A DNA stretch of 64,000 nucleotides. It comes from Aminipila sp963524205. Its GTDB lineage: Bacteria > Bacillota > Clostridia > Peptostreptococcales > Anaerovoracaceae. The position numbers and the translations under genes were made by a program. Shown here piece by piece: positions 9,937-21,400 of this stretch (position 1 is its first letter; the number at the start of each line of letters is the position of its first letter). The notes beneath the pieces were generated by a model that was given only the letters and a program-made list of their open reading frames with translations, was not told the DNA's origin and ran no database searches. The stretch is taken from positions 62,001 through 126,000 of the forward strand of contig CAURED010000007.1 of assembly GCA_963524205.1 (NCBI GenBank). The letters run 5' to 3'.

Positions 9937-10860
9937 ATGTTTGGTTATATTGGAGGATTATTATTATTATTAATTATTATTCTTTTACTGGTTACTAATA
10001 TTAGAGTTGTACCTCAGGCTAAAGCCTATGTGGTGGAAAGATTGGGTGCATACAATGCTACTTGGCAGGTAGGTCTTCATTTTAAAATACCTCTTATTGA
10101 TAAGATTTCAAGAAAGGTATCCCTAAAGGAACACGTTATTGATTTCCCACCTCAGCCAGTTATCACAAAAGATAATGTAACTATGGAGATTGATACAGTT
10201 ATATATTTTCAAATAACAGATTCAAAGCTTTATGCTTATGGTGTTGAAAATCCAATGGCAGCTATTGAAAATTTAACGGCTACTACGCTTAGAAATATTA
10301 TTGGTGAACTTGAACTGGATGGTACGCTTACCAGTCGTGAACATATAAATGGGAAAATAAGAGTGGTACTTGATGAAGCTACAGACGCATGGGGAATCAA
10401 AATTAACCGTGTGGAAGTAAAGAACATTACTCCGCCAAAAGATATTCAAGTTGCCATGGAAAAGCAGATGAGAGCAGAAAGAGAAAGAAGAGAAGCTATT
10501 ATTCGTGCAGAGGGTGAAAAGAACTCAGCTATCCTTATTGCAGAAGGTCATAAAGAAGCGGTAATTCTTGAGGCAGAAGCTCAGAAGCAGTCAGTTATTC
10601 GAGCAGCAGAGGCTGAATCAGAATCAATTCTTATGGTACAGAAGGCCACAGCGGATGGTATCAAAATGATAGTTGAATCCGCTCCAACTAAGGAAGTTCT
10701 TGCTATAAAGAGTTTAGAAGCTTTTGTAGCGGCAGCAGATGGAAGGGCAACGAAGATTATTATTCCTTCAGACATTCAGGGAATAGCAGGTCTTGCAACC
10801 TCTTTTTCAGAGTTGATTAAAGAGGATAAGAAGAGTGCTCAGCCTAAAATCAATGGATAA
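9937..10860 (+). CDS. SPFH/Band 7 (stomatin-like, QmcA-type) membrane protein
   Basis: A 307-residue protein. A single N-terminal helix (residues about 3-22) is followed by the SPFH domain: VPQAKAYVVERLGAY at 27-41, then ITKDNVTMEIDTVIYFQI. A coiled-coil, Glu/Ala-rich segment spans about 170-235 (MRAERERREAIIRAEGEK). The length and motifs match bacterial QmcA/YbbK stomatin homologues, which oligomerise on membranes and are linked to protein quality control. The RBS AGGGAGG sits nine bases upstream. It forms a two-gene operon with nfeD that ends in a perfect palindromic terminator. Confidence 0.92.
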   Translation: MFGYIGGLLLLLIIILLLVTNIRVVPQAKAYVVERLGAYNATWQVGLHFKIPLIDKISRKVSLKEHVIDFPPQPVITKDNVTMEIDTVIYFQITDSKLYAYGVENPMAAIENLTATTLRNIIGELELDGTLTSREHINGKIRVVLDEATDAWGIKINRVEVKNITPPKDIQVAMEKQMRAERERREAIIRAEGEKNSAILIAEGHKEAVILEAEAQKQSVIRAAEAESESILMVQKATADGIKMIVESAPTKEVLAIKSLEAFVAAADGRATKIIIPSDIQGIAGLATSFSELIKEDKKSAQPKING

Positions 10861-10878
10861 TTAGGTAGTATAAGAACT

Positions 10879-10910
10879 ACGGTATAGCTATATAGCTATA
10901 CCGTTTTTTT
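10879..10910 (+). terminator. Perfect 26-bp palindrome terminator
   Basis: Bases 10879-10904 form an uninterrupted palindrome (ACGGTATAGCTAT and its reverse complement), followed by seven T. Confidence 0.85.
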
Positions 10911-11043
10911 GTATAAGTAAAATCTATTTGTCGGATATTAAAATAATATAGATTATAATGTCGAAAAATGTTGTAGAAATCTCCAGGTTATGGTATTGTA
11001 AACAAATATTAATTAGTTTTTTTACATGGTGGAGGTAGCCTAT

Positions 11044-13008
11044 ATGAATACTATCAAATCAAAAATACTTACAGCAATTATACTTTTAGTTTCAGTCTCT
11101 CTGGTTATAGTAGGAGGAACTTCTATTTTTCTAAATTATAATAGTACAGTTAGTTTATTAGAACAGGTTATGCAGGAATCTACTACGCTTGCATCAGACC
11201 GCGTTTCAAAAGAATTGGTTTCATACCAGAATATTGCTATTGAGGCAGGAAGTGTTGCGAGATTTGCTAATCCAGAAACACCAATTACAGACAAGAAAAG
11301 TTTGATAGATCAAAAGGTTAAAACTTATGGATTTCAAAGAGGAAACATTTTAGATACAACTGGAAAGAGTATCTTTGATGGCAAAGATTATAGCGACAGA
11401 GAGTACTACCAAAAGGGTATGGATGGTAAAGCTTTTATCTCTAAGCCCCTTGTAAGTAAAGTAACTGGCGAGCTTACTATTGTCATAGCGGCACCCCTTT
11501 GGGAATCTGGTATTCCAGGGACCAAAGTAGTAGGCGTTGTTTATTTTATTCCACAGGAAACGTTTTTGAATGATATTATGGCTTCAATTAATATTAGTGA
11601 AAATTCAAAGGCATATATGATAGACGCGGAAGGTGATACAATAGCTGACGTCGATTTAGATACGATTAAAAATAATGAAAACATAGAAAAAATGGCAAAG
11701 ACGGATTCCAGCCTTAAAGAATTGTCGGATTTACATGCGAAGATGAAATCGGGAAAAGGTGGTTTTGATACATTTAAAATTAATGGTGAGAAAAGAATTC
11801 TTGCTTATGAACCGATAAAAAGCAGGGAAGGCTGGACCATAGGCATTTCTGCTCCACTAAAAGACTTTATGTCAGCAACGATGAGATCCTTAATAGCTAC
11901 AGGCATTTTATTGGTGGTATCTATTGTAGTAGCCGCTATTATAGCTATTAAAGTAGCAAATAAGATTTCAAATCCAATTAAAATTTGCGTAGAACGCTTA
12001 AAACAATTGGCTGATGGAGACCTTAAAACAGAGGTACCTGAGATAACAACTAATGATGAAACAGGTATACTGGCAGAAGCAACAGGTAAGATTGTTAAGG
12101 ATTTAAATGATATTATTGTAGATTTAGCCAGACAGCTTACAGGAATTGCAAATGGTGATTTGACTATGAAAGCACTGATAACATACCCCGGAGATTTTGC
12201 AGAACTACAGCAGTCGTTAGAAAAGGTGTCAGATGATTTAAATGAAACTTTAGAACAGATTAATCAGGCGGCAGAACAAGTTTCTGTAGGTGCAGATCAA
12301 ATGTCATCTGGAGCACAGGCTCTTTCACAGGGTACTATGGAGCAGGCAAGCAGCATTGAGGAGTTGTCAGCAACTATAATGGAGATTTCTGATAAGGTAA
12401 CTACTAATGCAGACATTTCAAAAGTTGCAAATCAGCTTTCAAATGAAACAAGCGAGGAAGTTCAAAATGGTAATCAGCACATGCTGAAGATGACCCAGGC
12501 TATGACTGAAATATCAGAAACCTCTGGGGAAATCGGTAAAATTATAAATACCATAGAAGATATTGCTTTCCAAACAAATATATTGGCACTAAATGCGGCA
12601 GTTGAAGCTGCCCGTGCTGGACAAGCTGGAAAAGGGTTCGCAGTTGTTGCTGATGAAGTACGTAATTTAGCACAAAAGTCCGCAGAGGCAGCTAAGAATA
12701 CAACCACTTTAATTGAAAGTGCTGTTTCCGCAGTAAAATATGGAACGGGAATTGCGGATGCTACAGCTAAATCTCTAGAAGTAATTGTGGAAAAGTCTAG
12801 TGGTGTAACCGAGCAATTACAGAAAATAACCACAGCATCTACAGAGCAGGCTGATGCAATAAGACAGGTAACCCAAGGTGTTGATCAAATTTCGTTTGTA
12901 GTTCAAACTAATTCAGCAACAGCAGAAGAAAGTGCAGCAACAAGTGAAGAACTAAATGCACAGGCACAGATGTTGAAGAGTCTGGTAGATAAATTTAATT
13001 TAAGATAG
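11044..13008 (+). CDS. Methyl-accepting chemotaxis protein (dCache type)
   Basis: A 654-residue chemoreceptor. A helix at the N-terminus (about 6-28) precedes an extracellular Cache-type sensor of about 240 residues (DRRYYQKGMDGK-like region and GWTIGISAPLKDF). A second helix (about 283-305) and HAMP (NKISNPIK) lead into the long cytoplasmic coiled coil. The signalling tip is clear: EDIAFQTNILALNAAVEAARAG, then GFAVVADEVRNLA. The start is ATG 11044. The ATG 18 bases upstream in the same frame overlaps the GGTGGAGG ribosome binding site and is rejected. The ligand is unknown; Cache sensors often bind amino acids or organic acids. It ends in a terminator that is duplicated 450 bp downstream. 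Confidence 0.93.
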   Translation: MNTIKSKILTAIILLVSVSLVIVGGTSIFLNYNSTVSLLEQVMQESTTLASDRVSKELVSYQNIAIEAGSVARFANPETPITDKKSLIDQKVKTYGFQRGNILDTTGKSIFDGKDYSDREYYQKGMDGKAFISKPLVSKVTGELTIVIAAPLWESGIPGTKVVGVVYFIPQETFLNDIMASINISENSKAYMIDAEGDTIADVDLDTIKNNENIEKMAKTDSSLKELSDLHAKMKSGKGGFDTFKINGEKRILAYEPIKSREGWTIGISAPLKDFMSATMRSLIATGILLVVSIVVAAIIAIKVANKISNPIKICVERLKQLADGDLKTEVPEITTNDETGILAEATGKIVKDLNDIIVDLARQLTGIANGDLTMKALITYPGDFAELQQSLEKVSDDLNETLEQINQAAEQVSVGADQMSSGAQALSQGTMEQASSIEELSATIMEISDKVTTNADISKVANQLSNETSEEVQNGNQHMLKMTQAMTEISETSGEIGKIINTIEDIAFQTNILALNAAVEAARAGQAGKGFAVVADEVRNLAQKSAEAAKNTTTLIESAVSAVKYGTGIADATAKSLEVIVEKSSGVTEQLQKITTASTEQADAIRQVTQGVDQISFVVQTNSATAEESAATSEELNAQAQMLKSLVDKFNLR

Positions 13009-13035
13009 GACGCAATTTACAAAAATATAAGAATT

Positions 13036-13079
13036 AAAACAGTGAAAATGGACTGTGGCAGATTTGCCATGGTCTTTTT
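13036..13079 (+). repeat. Terminator repeat, copy 1 (after the chemoreceptor)
   Basis: A 44-base unit nearly identical to 13484-13528. The two copies differ by one substitution (T/C in the AAAA(T/C)GG segment) and one inserted base in the loop. It contains the terminator hairpin of the upstream gene. Confidence 0.85.
13051..13079 (+). terminator. Terminator of the chemoreceptor gene
   Basis: GACTGTGGCA (13051-13060) pairs with TGCCATGGTC (13065-13074), with two G-T pairs, and five T follow. Confidence 0.75.
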
Positions 13080-13105
13080 CTATTTTATTTAATTCAAGAA
13101 AAATG

Positions 13106-13134
13106 TTGAAATATGAAAATTAAAGTGATATGAT
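13106..13134 (+). promoter_or_regulatory. Promoter of the cobalamin-riboswitch transcript
   Basis: TTGAAA (13106-13111), a 17-bp spacer and TATGAT (13129-13134) form a good vegetative promoter. It would place the transcript start near 13141, about 80 bases before the aptamer. Confidence 0.65.
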
Positions 13135-13218
13135 AGTTGATAATAACATAAATATTTCCAATTTATAAATATTTATACAAAATTCGACAAAATTAATTTA
13201 AATAAAAATTAAATAAAA

Positions 13219-13407
13219 ATCTATGTCTGCCGGCGGAAGCCGACAGCTAAGAGGGAAGCCGGTGAAAGTCCGGCACGGACCCGCCGCTGTAAACGAGGAG
13301 TTCTTGACCATTCATTTGTAAGATGAAAAACGACCACTGAAAGCAAACAAAGCTTTTGGGAAGGAGGACGAGAATGTAGATACGTAAGTCAGAAGACCTG
13401 CATGGAT
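13219..13407 (+). promoter_or_regulatory. Cobalamin (B12) riboswitch aptamer
   Basis: The class is recognised from its conserved core. GGGAAGCCGGTGAAAGTCC begins near 13253, and a CGGACCCGCCGCTGTAA segment follows directly. The B12 box AGTCAGAAGACCTGC lies at 13388-13402. A closing P1 helix is visible: ATCTATG (13219-13225) pairs with CATGGAT (13401-13407). The spacing between core and B12 box is normal for the family. It lies in a leader of about 520 bases upstream of the beta-propeller gene at 13661 and points in its direction. Families known to use this element repress cobalamin uptake or synthesis, or B12-independent isozymes, when adenosyl- or hydroxo-cobalamin is present. Here the only genes downstream are surface proteins. 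Confidence 0.93.
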
Positions 13408-13483
13408 GAGATTCAAAACCGGTTACGAGGTAAATGACCTGGGGACAGTATTTTTAAAAACATTTTTTAGAATACATTAAAGA

Positions 13484-13528
13484 AAAACAGTGAAAACGGA
13501 CTGTGGCAGATTTCGCCATGGTCTTTTT
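13484..13528 (+). repeat. Terminator repeat, copy 2 (riboswitch expression platform)
   Basis: Second copy of the unit at 13036-13079, starting 77 bases after the B12 aptamer. The copies bracket the riboswitch and suggest a duplication when the element was placed here. Confidence 0.8.
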
Positions 13529-13530
13529 TT
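13499..13530 (+). terminator. Riboswitch-associated intrinsic terminator
   Basis: GACTGTGGC pairs with GCCATGGTC and is followed by seven T. It lies between the aptamer and the first gene, so it is the likely OFF-state terminator. I could not identify a clear antiterminator pairing by eye. Confidence 0.7.
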
Positions 13531-13660
13531 GTGTTTAAATTTAGAAAGTAAATTTTGTTTATATAAAGCAAAGGGGGTGATTGTCATAAAAAAAGAAGTA
13601 TGGCAATTTTGCTGTATGGATATTTATCTTATCATCTTAAATTAAAGGAGGACCAAAAAA

Positions 13661-15379
13661 ATGATAAAATTAAAATTAAGAAAACCATTAGCGGTGCTTA
13701 TGATTATAGCTATGGTCATGAGCATGGGGCTGACTGCCTATGCAGCAGACTGGCCAACCTATCAGGGAAATGATATTCACAACGGGATTATCGATGCAGC
13801 ACCAACCAGCGGAAGCCCAAATGTCACACGTATAGATCTGCCGAAAAACGGATCCGGTTGGGATGGTGTTGACTCTGCTGCTGTGATGGAGACCAAAAAT
13901 GGGAATACCTATTCTTACGTACTTTATGATGGGTATAAAGTTGCAAATGATAAGGGTGGCGGCAGACTAGCTAAAATTGACTGTACGGCATCTACTCCAC
14001 AGGTAGTATGGGAAAAGCAAATCACACAGAGCTCAGGATTCCAACTATCCTCTCCTTACTTGGATACTGATAAGAGATGCATCTATGTGGGAGCATCCGG
14101 ATTTAATCAGAAAGCATATAACGATGAGTTGGCATTGACTGGAGGAGCCATCACAGACGGCTGGACGGTATCTTCTGCAGGAACTGCCATGGAGGATGGA
14201 AAAGTAACCGTATCGGGCAATCAGACTGTTACTTTGACCCAGGCAAATGTAAATCTGACTAATGGTGATACTCATCGTTCTGCCACTGGAGTGAAAATCA
14301 ACGGAAGTAATGTGAATATGACCATTACTGCTAAGTTAAACGGGACTACAATAGGAAGTAACACATTAAACTCTTCTAACCTGATTGATGGACATTACTA
14401 TCTGAATGAGAATTTCCAATCTGCCTCAGAATCTGCTGTAAATACAGGGTCAAATAATACGCTGGAATTTACCTATGAAATTTCAGGAAATGACAGCAAT
14501 ACTGTGGAGATTGAATATTGCCAATTGTATGAACAGAACAGTTCTATTACTAAAGTAACAAATATTGATGAAGAACCTACAACAGAATGGTCTTTAACAG
14601 TGCCAAATAATGCGCAGGTTAATACTCCTATAGTAAAAAGTGGCGACTACCTGTATTTTGGAACATGGTCAGGAAATGCAGGAACATATTATCAGTATGA
14701 CATGGATAATGAAGAGTTAAAAGAATTTAATCCAGGTAACGGTGGTTTTTATTGGGCTGGTGCTGTTGTAGATGGATCATATGTTTACTTTGGTGGAGAT
14801 AAAGGCTATCTGTATGCCCGTCCGGTAGGTAATAATTTTGATAATGCTTCAGAAGGAAGCGTGATTAATTTATCAACTATTGGTGGAGTGGAATCAGGGA
14901 ATGTACGCAGCACTATTTCTCTGGTAGACGGACATCTTTACTTTACCAGCCAGGGGGGTTATTTATGGAGCTTTACTCCTGGAGCTGGCACACCAACCTT
15001 AGACTGGAAGGCTAAGCTTGCAGGGACCTCTACTTCTACCCCAACGGTAGTAGGAGATAATATTTATGTAGGATACTACAGTGGATTTAGTGCCGGAGGA
15101 GTTCAGAAGGTAGCCAAAACAGGAAACCATGAAGTTTCTTCCGTCGCAACACCGGGACCGGTACAAAGCTCTATATTGGTATATACAAACGGTGGAGTAG
15201 ATTACCTGTATTTTAATACAAATTCTGGAACTGGAGCAGGCTATTGTTTCAATGGAAGCAATGGAGCAAAAGTATGGCAGACACCAGGAGATACCTATGC
15301 ATTGCAGGGTATGGCTTCCAGCGGAGGTGTGCTGACTTTTGGAAATGATTATGATCATTTCTATGTTGTAAAACAATAA
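13661..15379 (+). CDS. Secreted beta-propeller (PQQ-like repeat) protein under B12 riboswitch
   Basis: A 572-residue exported protein. It has a signal peptide (KLKLRKP charged start, hydrophobic stretch 10-25, cleavage after AYA near residue 28) and no membrane anchor or LPXTG. The mature part begins DWPTYQGNDIHNG, like the first blade of BamB/PQQ-type propellers. Repeated blades follow of the type 'TPTVVGDNIYVGYYSG' and 'GDYLYFGTWSG' (from about 325 onward). A block rich in Thr, Asn and Ser (about 155-290) looks like an inserted beta-sandwich domain. No catalytic signature was seen. The RBS AAAGGAGG is nine bases before the ATG. The only visible control is the cobalamin riboswitch, which makes a corrinoid-binding role plausible but unproven. 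The Bacteroides B12-binding surface protein BtuG is also a beta-propeller, though relatedness is not claimed. Confidence 0.8.
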   Translation: MIKLKLRKPLAVLMIIAMVMSMGLTAYAADWPTYQGNDIHNGIIDAAPTSGSPNVTRIDLPKNGSGWDGVDSAAVMETKNGNTYSYVLYDGYKVANDKGGGRLAKIDCTASTPQVVWEKQITQSSGFQLSSPYLDTDKRCIYVGASGFNQKAYNDELALTGGAITDGWTVSSAGTAMEDGKVTVSGNQTVTLTQANVNLTNGDTHRSATGVKINGSNVNMTITAKLNGTTIGSNTLNSSNLIDGHYYLNENFQSASESAVNTGSNNTLEFTYEISGNDSNTVEIEYCQLYEQNSSITKVTNIDEEPTTEWSLTVPNNAQVNTPIVKSGDYLYFGTWSGNAGTYYQYDMDNEELKEFNPGNGGFYWAGAVVDGSYVYFGGDKGYLYARPVGNNFDNASEGSVINLSTIGGVESGNVRSTISLVDGHLYFTSQGGYLWSFTPGAGTPTLDWKAKLAGTSTSTPTVVGDNIYVGYYSGFSAGGVQKVAKTGNHEVSSVATPGPVQSSILVYTNGGVDYLYFNTNSGTGAGYCFNGSNGAKVWQTPGDTYALQGMASSGGVLTFGNDYDHFYVVKQ

Positions 15380-15423
15380 GGATTGATAGATAGGATAATC
15401 TGAGCAACTGTACAAAACCAGAG

Positions 15424-15467
15424 AAGGATGTGCCCCCGCCTAAGGTGACGGACACATCCTTATTTTA
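15424..15467 (+). terminator. Hairpin between propeller and giant surface-protein genes
   Basis: AAGGATGTG (15424-15432) pairs with ACACATCCTT (15452-15461), with a bulge near the loop; only a short TATTTT follows. It may be a leaky terminator that lowers expression of the second gene. Confidence 0.5.
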
Positions 15468-15487
15468 AGTAGAGGATGGTAAAAACA

Positions 15488-18400
15488 ATGAAGCATAGAA
15501 AGAGAAACTTTCTTTTGAGTTTAGTACTGTGTATGGCTTTGCTTTTGGGACAAGTGATGCCGGCAGTATGGAGCTATGCAGAAAGCGATATCACAGTACA
15601 GGCAGGTGAGACAGAAAAAATTCAATTAAACGAAGGAAAAGGGATGTATTCTTCTATAGATACTACTGAAAGTGAAAAACAAGATATAAATGAAGGTACA
15701 AACGCTGGAACAGAGACTAAAGAAGAGAGTATTACCAAAAATAATGAGAGCAAAGTTGACAGTGAGAAAAAAGAAGCATCTACTGCTGAGGAAGGTTTCA
15801 AAGAAAATACAGAGACAACAGGCAGCAGTATTGATACAACTATAACAACTGGGGGCGCTGTCGGGGAAGATAAGAATACAACAGACAGCAGTATAAATAC
15901 TGAGAATGAACCAACTGAACCAAAGGATACCTTGAAGGAACTGCTTGAGGATAAACTTGCTGAACCAATTATGGAAGTTCTTGAGGAGGTATTAGGCGGA
16001 CCGGTCAATATAAAGGATTATGATGCATACTCAAAAGCAAAAGAATATTTTATTGAAGATACAGAGGGATTAAAAAAAATGGGGGAATTGGTCAACAGCG
16101 GAATCAGCTTTGAAGGGAAGAGCATAACAGTGACCAAAGAAATTAATTTGCAAAATGAAGAATGGAGGCCCATAGGCACTGCGGAAAACCCTTTTTGCGG
16201 GACGTTTGATGGGGGCGAAAAGGAAATAATTAACTTAAAAATCGAAACTTCAAGCTTAGAATATATCGGGATTTTTGGATATATGAAAAAGGCTACAATT
16301 GAGAATGTAAAAATTGGAGAAGGTACCGTAGAAGGAAATACATCGGAAAAAAATATATATGCAGGAAGCATTGCGGGCTGTGCAGAAGAGAGCAAATTTT
16401 CAAATTGCAGTAATTCAGTAAGTATCATGATTTTAAATTCAATTACAGATGCTCAAAAAAATGAAGCTCATACTGGAGGTCTTGTAGGTTATGTAGAAAA
16501 GAGTAATTTTACGAATTGCAATAATGACGGTAACATTACCTCTGCCTCAGAGGCAAAGAAAAATTTAATTCATAAGGGAGGAACAGGGGGGATTGCTGGT
16601 TCTGCTGAAGAAGGAAGCTTTACAGATTGCAAAAATGCCGGAAAGATTGATGGAGGATGGTCAAATGAAAACTTTCAAAATTACCCTTCAGGAGGAATTT
16701 TAGGTCAAGCTAAGGCTGTTACTTTTACAGGTTGCCAAAACAATGGAAAGGTAAAAATTAAAGGCTGGTGGGTTGGCGGTATTTTAGGCAGAGGGCAAAC
16801 TTTGCAAGGGAAAGATTTATCCATTACTAACTGTCAGAACAATGGAGAAATAGAAGTAAACGGTCAATATGTTGGTGGAGTGATTGGTATAGCAGAAGCT
16901 TCTGAAGATAAAATTATTTTCATTACAGATTGTCAAAATAATGGGAAAATAGATGTAACAAACGGTCAATATATAGGTGGAGTGATTGGTCAAGGGCAAG
17001 CTGTAGAAATTAAAACTTGCCGAAACCTTAAGGAGATAAATGGAAAAATAAAAATAGGTGGCATTGGTGGTGAGTTAAAAAAGAGCAATATAAAGAATAG
17101 CAGTAATGAAGGAAATATTTCTGCTTTAAATTTAAGAGCAGGAGGAATTGTTGCCTATGCTCAACAAACAGAAATATTGCAGTGCAAAAACATGGGAATG
17201 ATAGATGCAGTTAAATATGCAGGAGGAGTAGTAGGAGAGTTAAGTAATTGCCAAAACATTAGTAATAATTGTAATATAGGAAACATCAAAGCGAGTAAAC
17301 AGTATGCTGGCGGAATCGCAGGAACATCTAGCAGCAGTACTGTTACAGGCTGCTATAATTGGGGCAAAATAGATTCAATGAATTCAAAAGGTGGGATTGT
17401 TACAAATAATAACACCACTGTTATACATTGCTATTTTTTAGATACTTGCATTGCAAATCCCGTGGATACAAAATATGCTATAAGCAAAGCTGCTATTTCC
17501 TTTTCTAACGGAGAGGTTGCCTACCTTTTAAATACTCAAAATGCCGGAAGTAATTTGGGCATATGGGGTCAAGGGAAGGAATATCCTGTTTTTGCGGATA
17601 ATGAACATCCTGTGGTATGCAAAGCTGTCTTAAAGATTAATAAAGCAGAAGAGCAGACTACTGGTGGTTCTATCATGCTGGAAAACAGTACAGAATCGGG
17701 GCAATATCTGGTAAAGAAAGACCTTACTGTCAAAGTAAAACCAGATGAAGGCTTCTTTTTGAAGCTTCTTAGCTTAAATGATGGTAACGGAAATAAAGTA
17801 AATAAATCCAGAGAAGATCAAAGTGACGGAAGCATTATATTTACTTTTGAAAATCCAGGTAAAGATATAACTGCAGAAGCTACCTTTGAGAAAAAAGGTG
17901 AGAATGTTCCAGATGAACTGAATATTATCTGGAATTTAAATGGAGGGACTGTTACTATGGGAACAATGCCTGAACGTATAAAATATGGTGCTGTTTTAAA
18001 GGAACCTTCAGTTGAAAAAAAGGGTTATACGCTTATGGGATGGTATGTTGGTGAAAATCCCCAGCCAGAGAAAGAACAGTCTTATGATTTTGATAGTGTA
18101 GTGACTGGAAATCTTACCTTAACCGCCATATGGTGTGAAGATGCCTTATATGTAACCTTTGATCCTAATTATGATGGAGCTGAACCTGAAGAACCTACAC
18201 GTTTTGCGTTCGGTGGGAAATTCCAGTTGAAAGAAATAAGCAGACCAGCTCCTGAAGGAATGGAATATAAGATGCTGGGCTGGTATACCGAAAAACAAGA
18301 CAAAGAAACAGGCAAAGTCAAAGGGATAAAATGGGAAAAAGATCAGGAAATCACTCAGCGTGGAAATCTGACACTTTACGCAGCATGGGAAAATATAGAT

Positions 18401-21400
18401 TTATTTGAAAACAACACAATAAAGAATCCTTTTATTATTAATGAAGCAGAAACCTTAAAGCTTCTGGCAGAACGAGTGAACAGTGGAAATGTTTCAGGAT
18501 ATAAGGGCAAATATTTTAAACTAGGAAAGGATATCGATTTAAAAGAAATTCCATCATGGACACCCATAGGAACAGAGGAACATCCGTTTCAGGGCAATTT
18601 TAATGGTGATTATCACACCATTACCAACTTGAAAATCCATGAACCTGAAAAGGATAATCAGGGATTATTTGGATATGTGTCATACACAACAAGAGAACCT
18701 TCTGTAAGGAATTTGTATCTTGAAGATGTAAGCGTGGTTGGGAAATGTAATGTAGGAGGAATCATAGGAGGTATATTTGGGTGCGGCAGTAGTCAATTTA
18801 AAAGTTTAGGGGTAAAAAGCGGCAAGATATCCGGAACTGCAAATGTAGGTGGAGTAATTGGAAGTATTATGTCAAATCCGCAATATACTCGTTCAGGAGA
18901 TTATTGTTTAATGTTTAATGCAGGTAATATTACAGCATCAAGCGGAGCAGTAGGAGGAATAGTAGGCAGCGTAAATACTCAAAATTCATTAAGTTACTGT
19001 TATAATACAGGAAAGATTTCTGGAGCAAATGCAGGAGCTATTACAGGAAAAGGTTATACAGGCAATACTAATTGCTACTATTTAGATGAAAGCATTGCAG
19101 AACCAGTGGACAAAACAAATGCAGAGGCAAAAAATGCTTTGTTCTTTAAGAGTGGGGAAGCCGCGTATAGCTTAGATTGTGGCAATAATTCCCAACGTAC
19201 AGAATATTGGGGCCAGGGTGAGAGCTTTCCCATTTTTGCTGACAGCGAGAATAAAGCGGTATATAAGCTATCGCTGAAACAAGGGGAAAATGGTACTATT
19301 ACTATAAACGGTTTAAATGACAAATCCTTTAAATATGTAAAAGCAAATACAAAGGTAGATGTTACAGTATCGGCAGATAATAACTGGCTTTTAAAGCAGC
19401 TAAAAGTAATAGAGATAAGAACGGGAAAGGCAGTAGAAACACAAGGAACAGGAGAGGGAACAGCAGAAATCTATTTTAATATGCCTACGGCAGATGTGGA
19501 TATAACACCCATATTTGCACCTGAAGGGGAAGGCAATGTTAACATTAAATATGATTTGGATGGTGGAATTTGGGGAGATTATCCGGATCCTTCAGCAGAG
19601 ATTCCTTTTGGTACAGTTATTAAACAGCCGTCTGTTAATCCTCAGAAAACTGGCTATGATTTCCGAGGCTGGTATGTGGGAAATCAAAAATATGATTTTA
19701 CAGAAGCGGTAACAGAGGATATAACTTTAACCGCAAAGTGGAGTACCCACGGTAAATTCATTGTAAGTTTTAATCTAAACCATGAAGGCTGGTCAAAGGA
19801 AGAAATACCAGAGCAGTTTAAGGATCAGGAGATTGAGCTAAATGGAAAGGTACAGAGACCTGAAAATCCTAAATGGGTGCATACAGATAAAAATACGGCG
19901 TATAAATTCCTGGACTGGTATACGGAACCTGTAGTAGGAAAAGTATGGGATTTCTCTAATAATATCATAAAAGAGGATGCGGTTCTTTATGCTCAGTGGA
20001 AAGAAGTAGATGCTATGTCAGCGGGGACTTTAGAAGAACCGTGCATTCTTGATTCTGTTGAGATGTTGAAGTATCTGGCGGAGTGCGTGAATGAAGGCAA
20101 TAGTTATAAAGACTGCTATTTCTGTTTAAAGTCAGATTTGGACTTAAAGGATATTCCTTCATGGACGCCAATCGGAACCGCATCCGCTCCTTTTTCAGGA
20201 CACTTTGATGGTAATGGTCATGTTATTAAAAATCTGACGATTAGTGGAAAAACAGATTATGTTGGTTTGTTCGGTAACATAAGCTTTGCAGAGGTGAAGA
20301 ATTTAACTCTAAATGAAGCAAAGATTGAAGGTGGAAATTACGTTGGTGGCATTGCGGGAATGGCTGGGAAAAGTAGCTCAGTTGAATTAAATGGACAAGG
20401 CAGCATTTTTTCAAAATTATCGGTCAGCGGAACCATAGTGGGTACCAATCAAGTTGGTGGCATTGCAGGAACCGCAGGCAAAAGCGATTTCTTGGGCTCC
20501 ACCTTTAGTGGAACAGTAACAGGTGCAAATCAAGTTGGCGGTATTGCAGGAGAGACTTATGGAGGAAATCTTAATGATTGCAAAATCGGTGGAAGCATAA
20601 AAGGAGAAGATAAAGTAGGTGGGATATCTGGAAAAATAAGTTTTTACAAAAATAAACAGCAGGGTGAAAACTATGGAGCTAACATTGAAAACTGTTCCAA
20701 TGAGGCAAATGTTGTAGGTTCCAATTATGTAGGTGGTCTGGCTGGATATGGGCAAGATATTATAAATGTGCAAAAAGTGAATAATCAGGGAACCATTTCC
20801 GGAGAGGATTTAACAGGTGGTCTTCTAGGAGGTGTTTCACAAGGTGCAAAAGCAAATGAATTTATTGTTTCCCTTTGCTACAATACGGGAAAGGTAAAGA
20901 GCACTGCCTCTGAAGCAAAGGGGGTAGGGGGATTGATTGGAGTCCAGGAGAATCCTGGAAAGATTAAGGTAAAGGATTCGTATAATGCAGGTATAATCGA
21001 AGCTCCGTCTACAGTAAATGTAGGAGGCATTTCAGGGACCAATTTTAAAAACATTATAAATTGTTACTATCTAGCATCGGGAAAGTCCTTTGTAGATGCG
21101 GCGTATAGTAACGCCATGAAGCTGGAGGACTTTGAAAGTGGGCGGGCAGCCTATCTGATGGATGGTGGAACAGGAGTCCATACTAATCTATGGGGGCAAG
21201 GCATAGAGCATCCGGTTTTTGCAGATGAGACACATCATTCAGTGTATGAAATTGGTTTAAGCGTAACTGGAGCCGGTATTGTTTCAGGTGCAGGGCTGGA
21301 AAAGGGTCTAAATTATAAGTCTTTTAAAGGAGGACAGACAATTGAAGTAAAACCGTCAGGAAATCATATCATCAGTTTGTTTGAAGTTGTAGATACAGCA

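Noticed and set aside
13577..13645. A 22-codon frame (GTG start) in the riboswitch leader, before the propeller gene
   Set aside because: AAAGGGGG directly abuts the GTG, leaving no spacing, and the sequence shows no recognisable peptide type; not enough to call a leader peptide.
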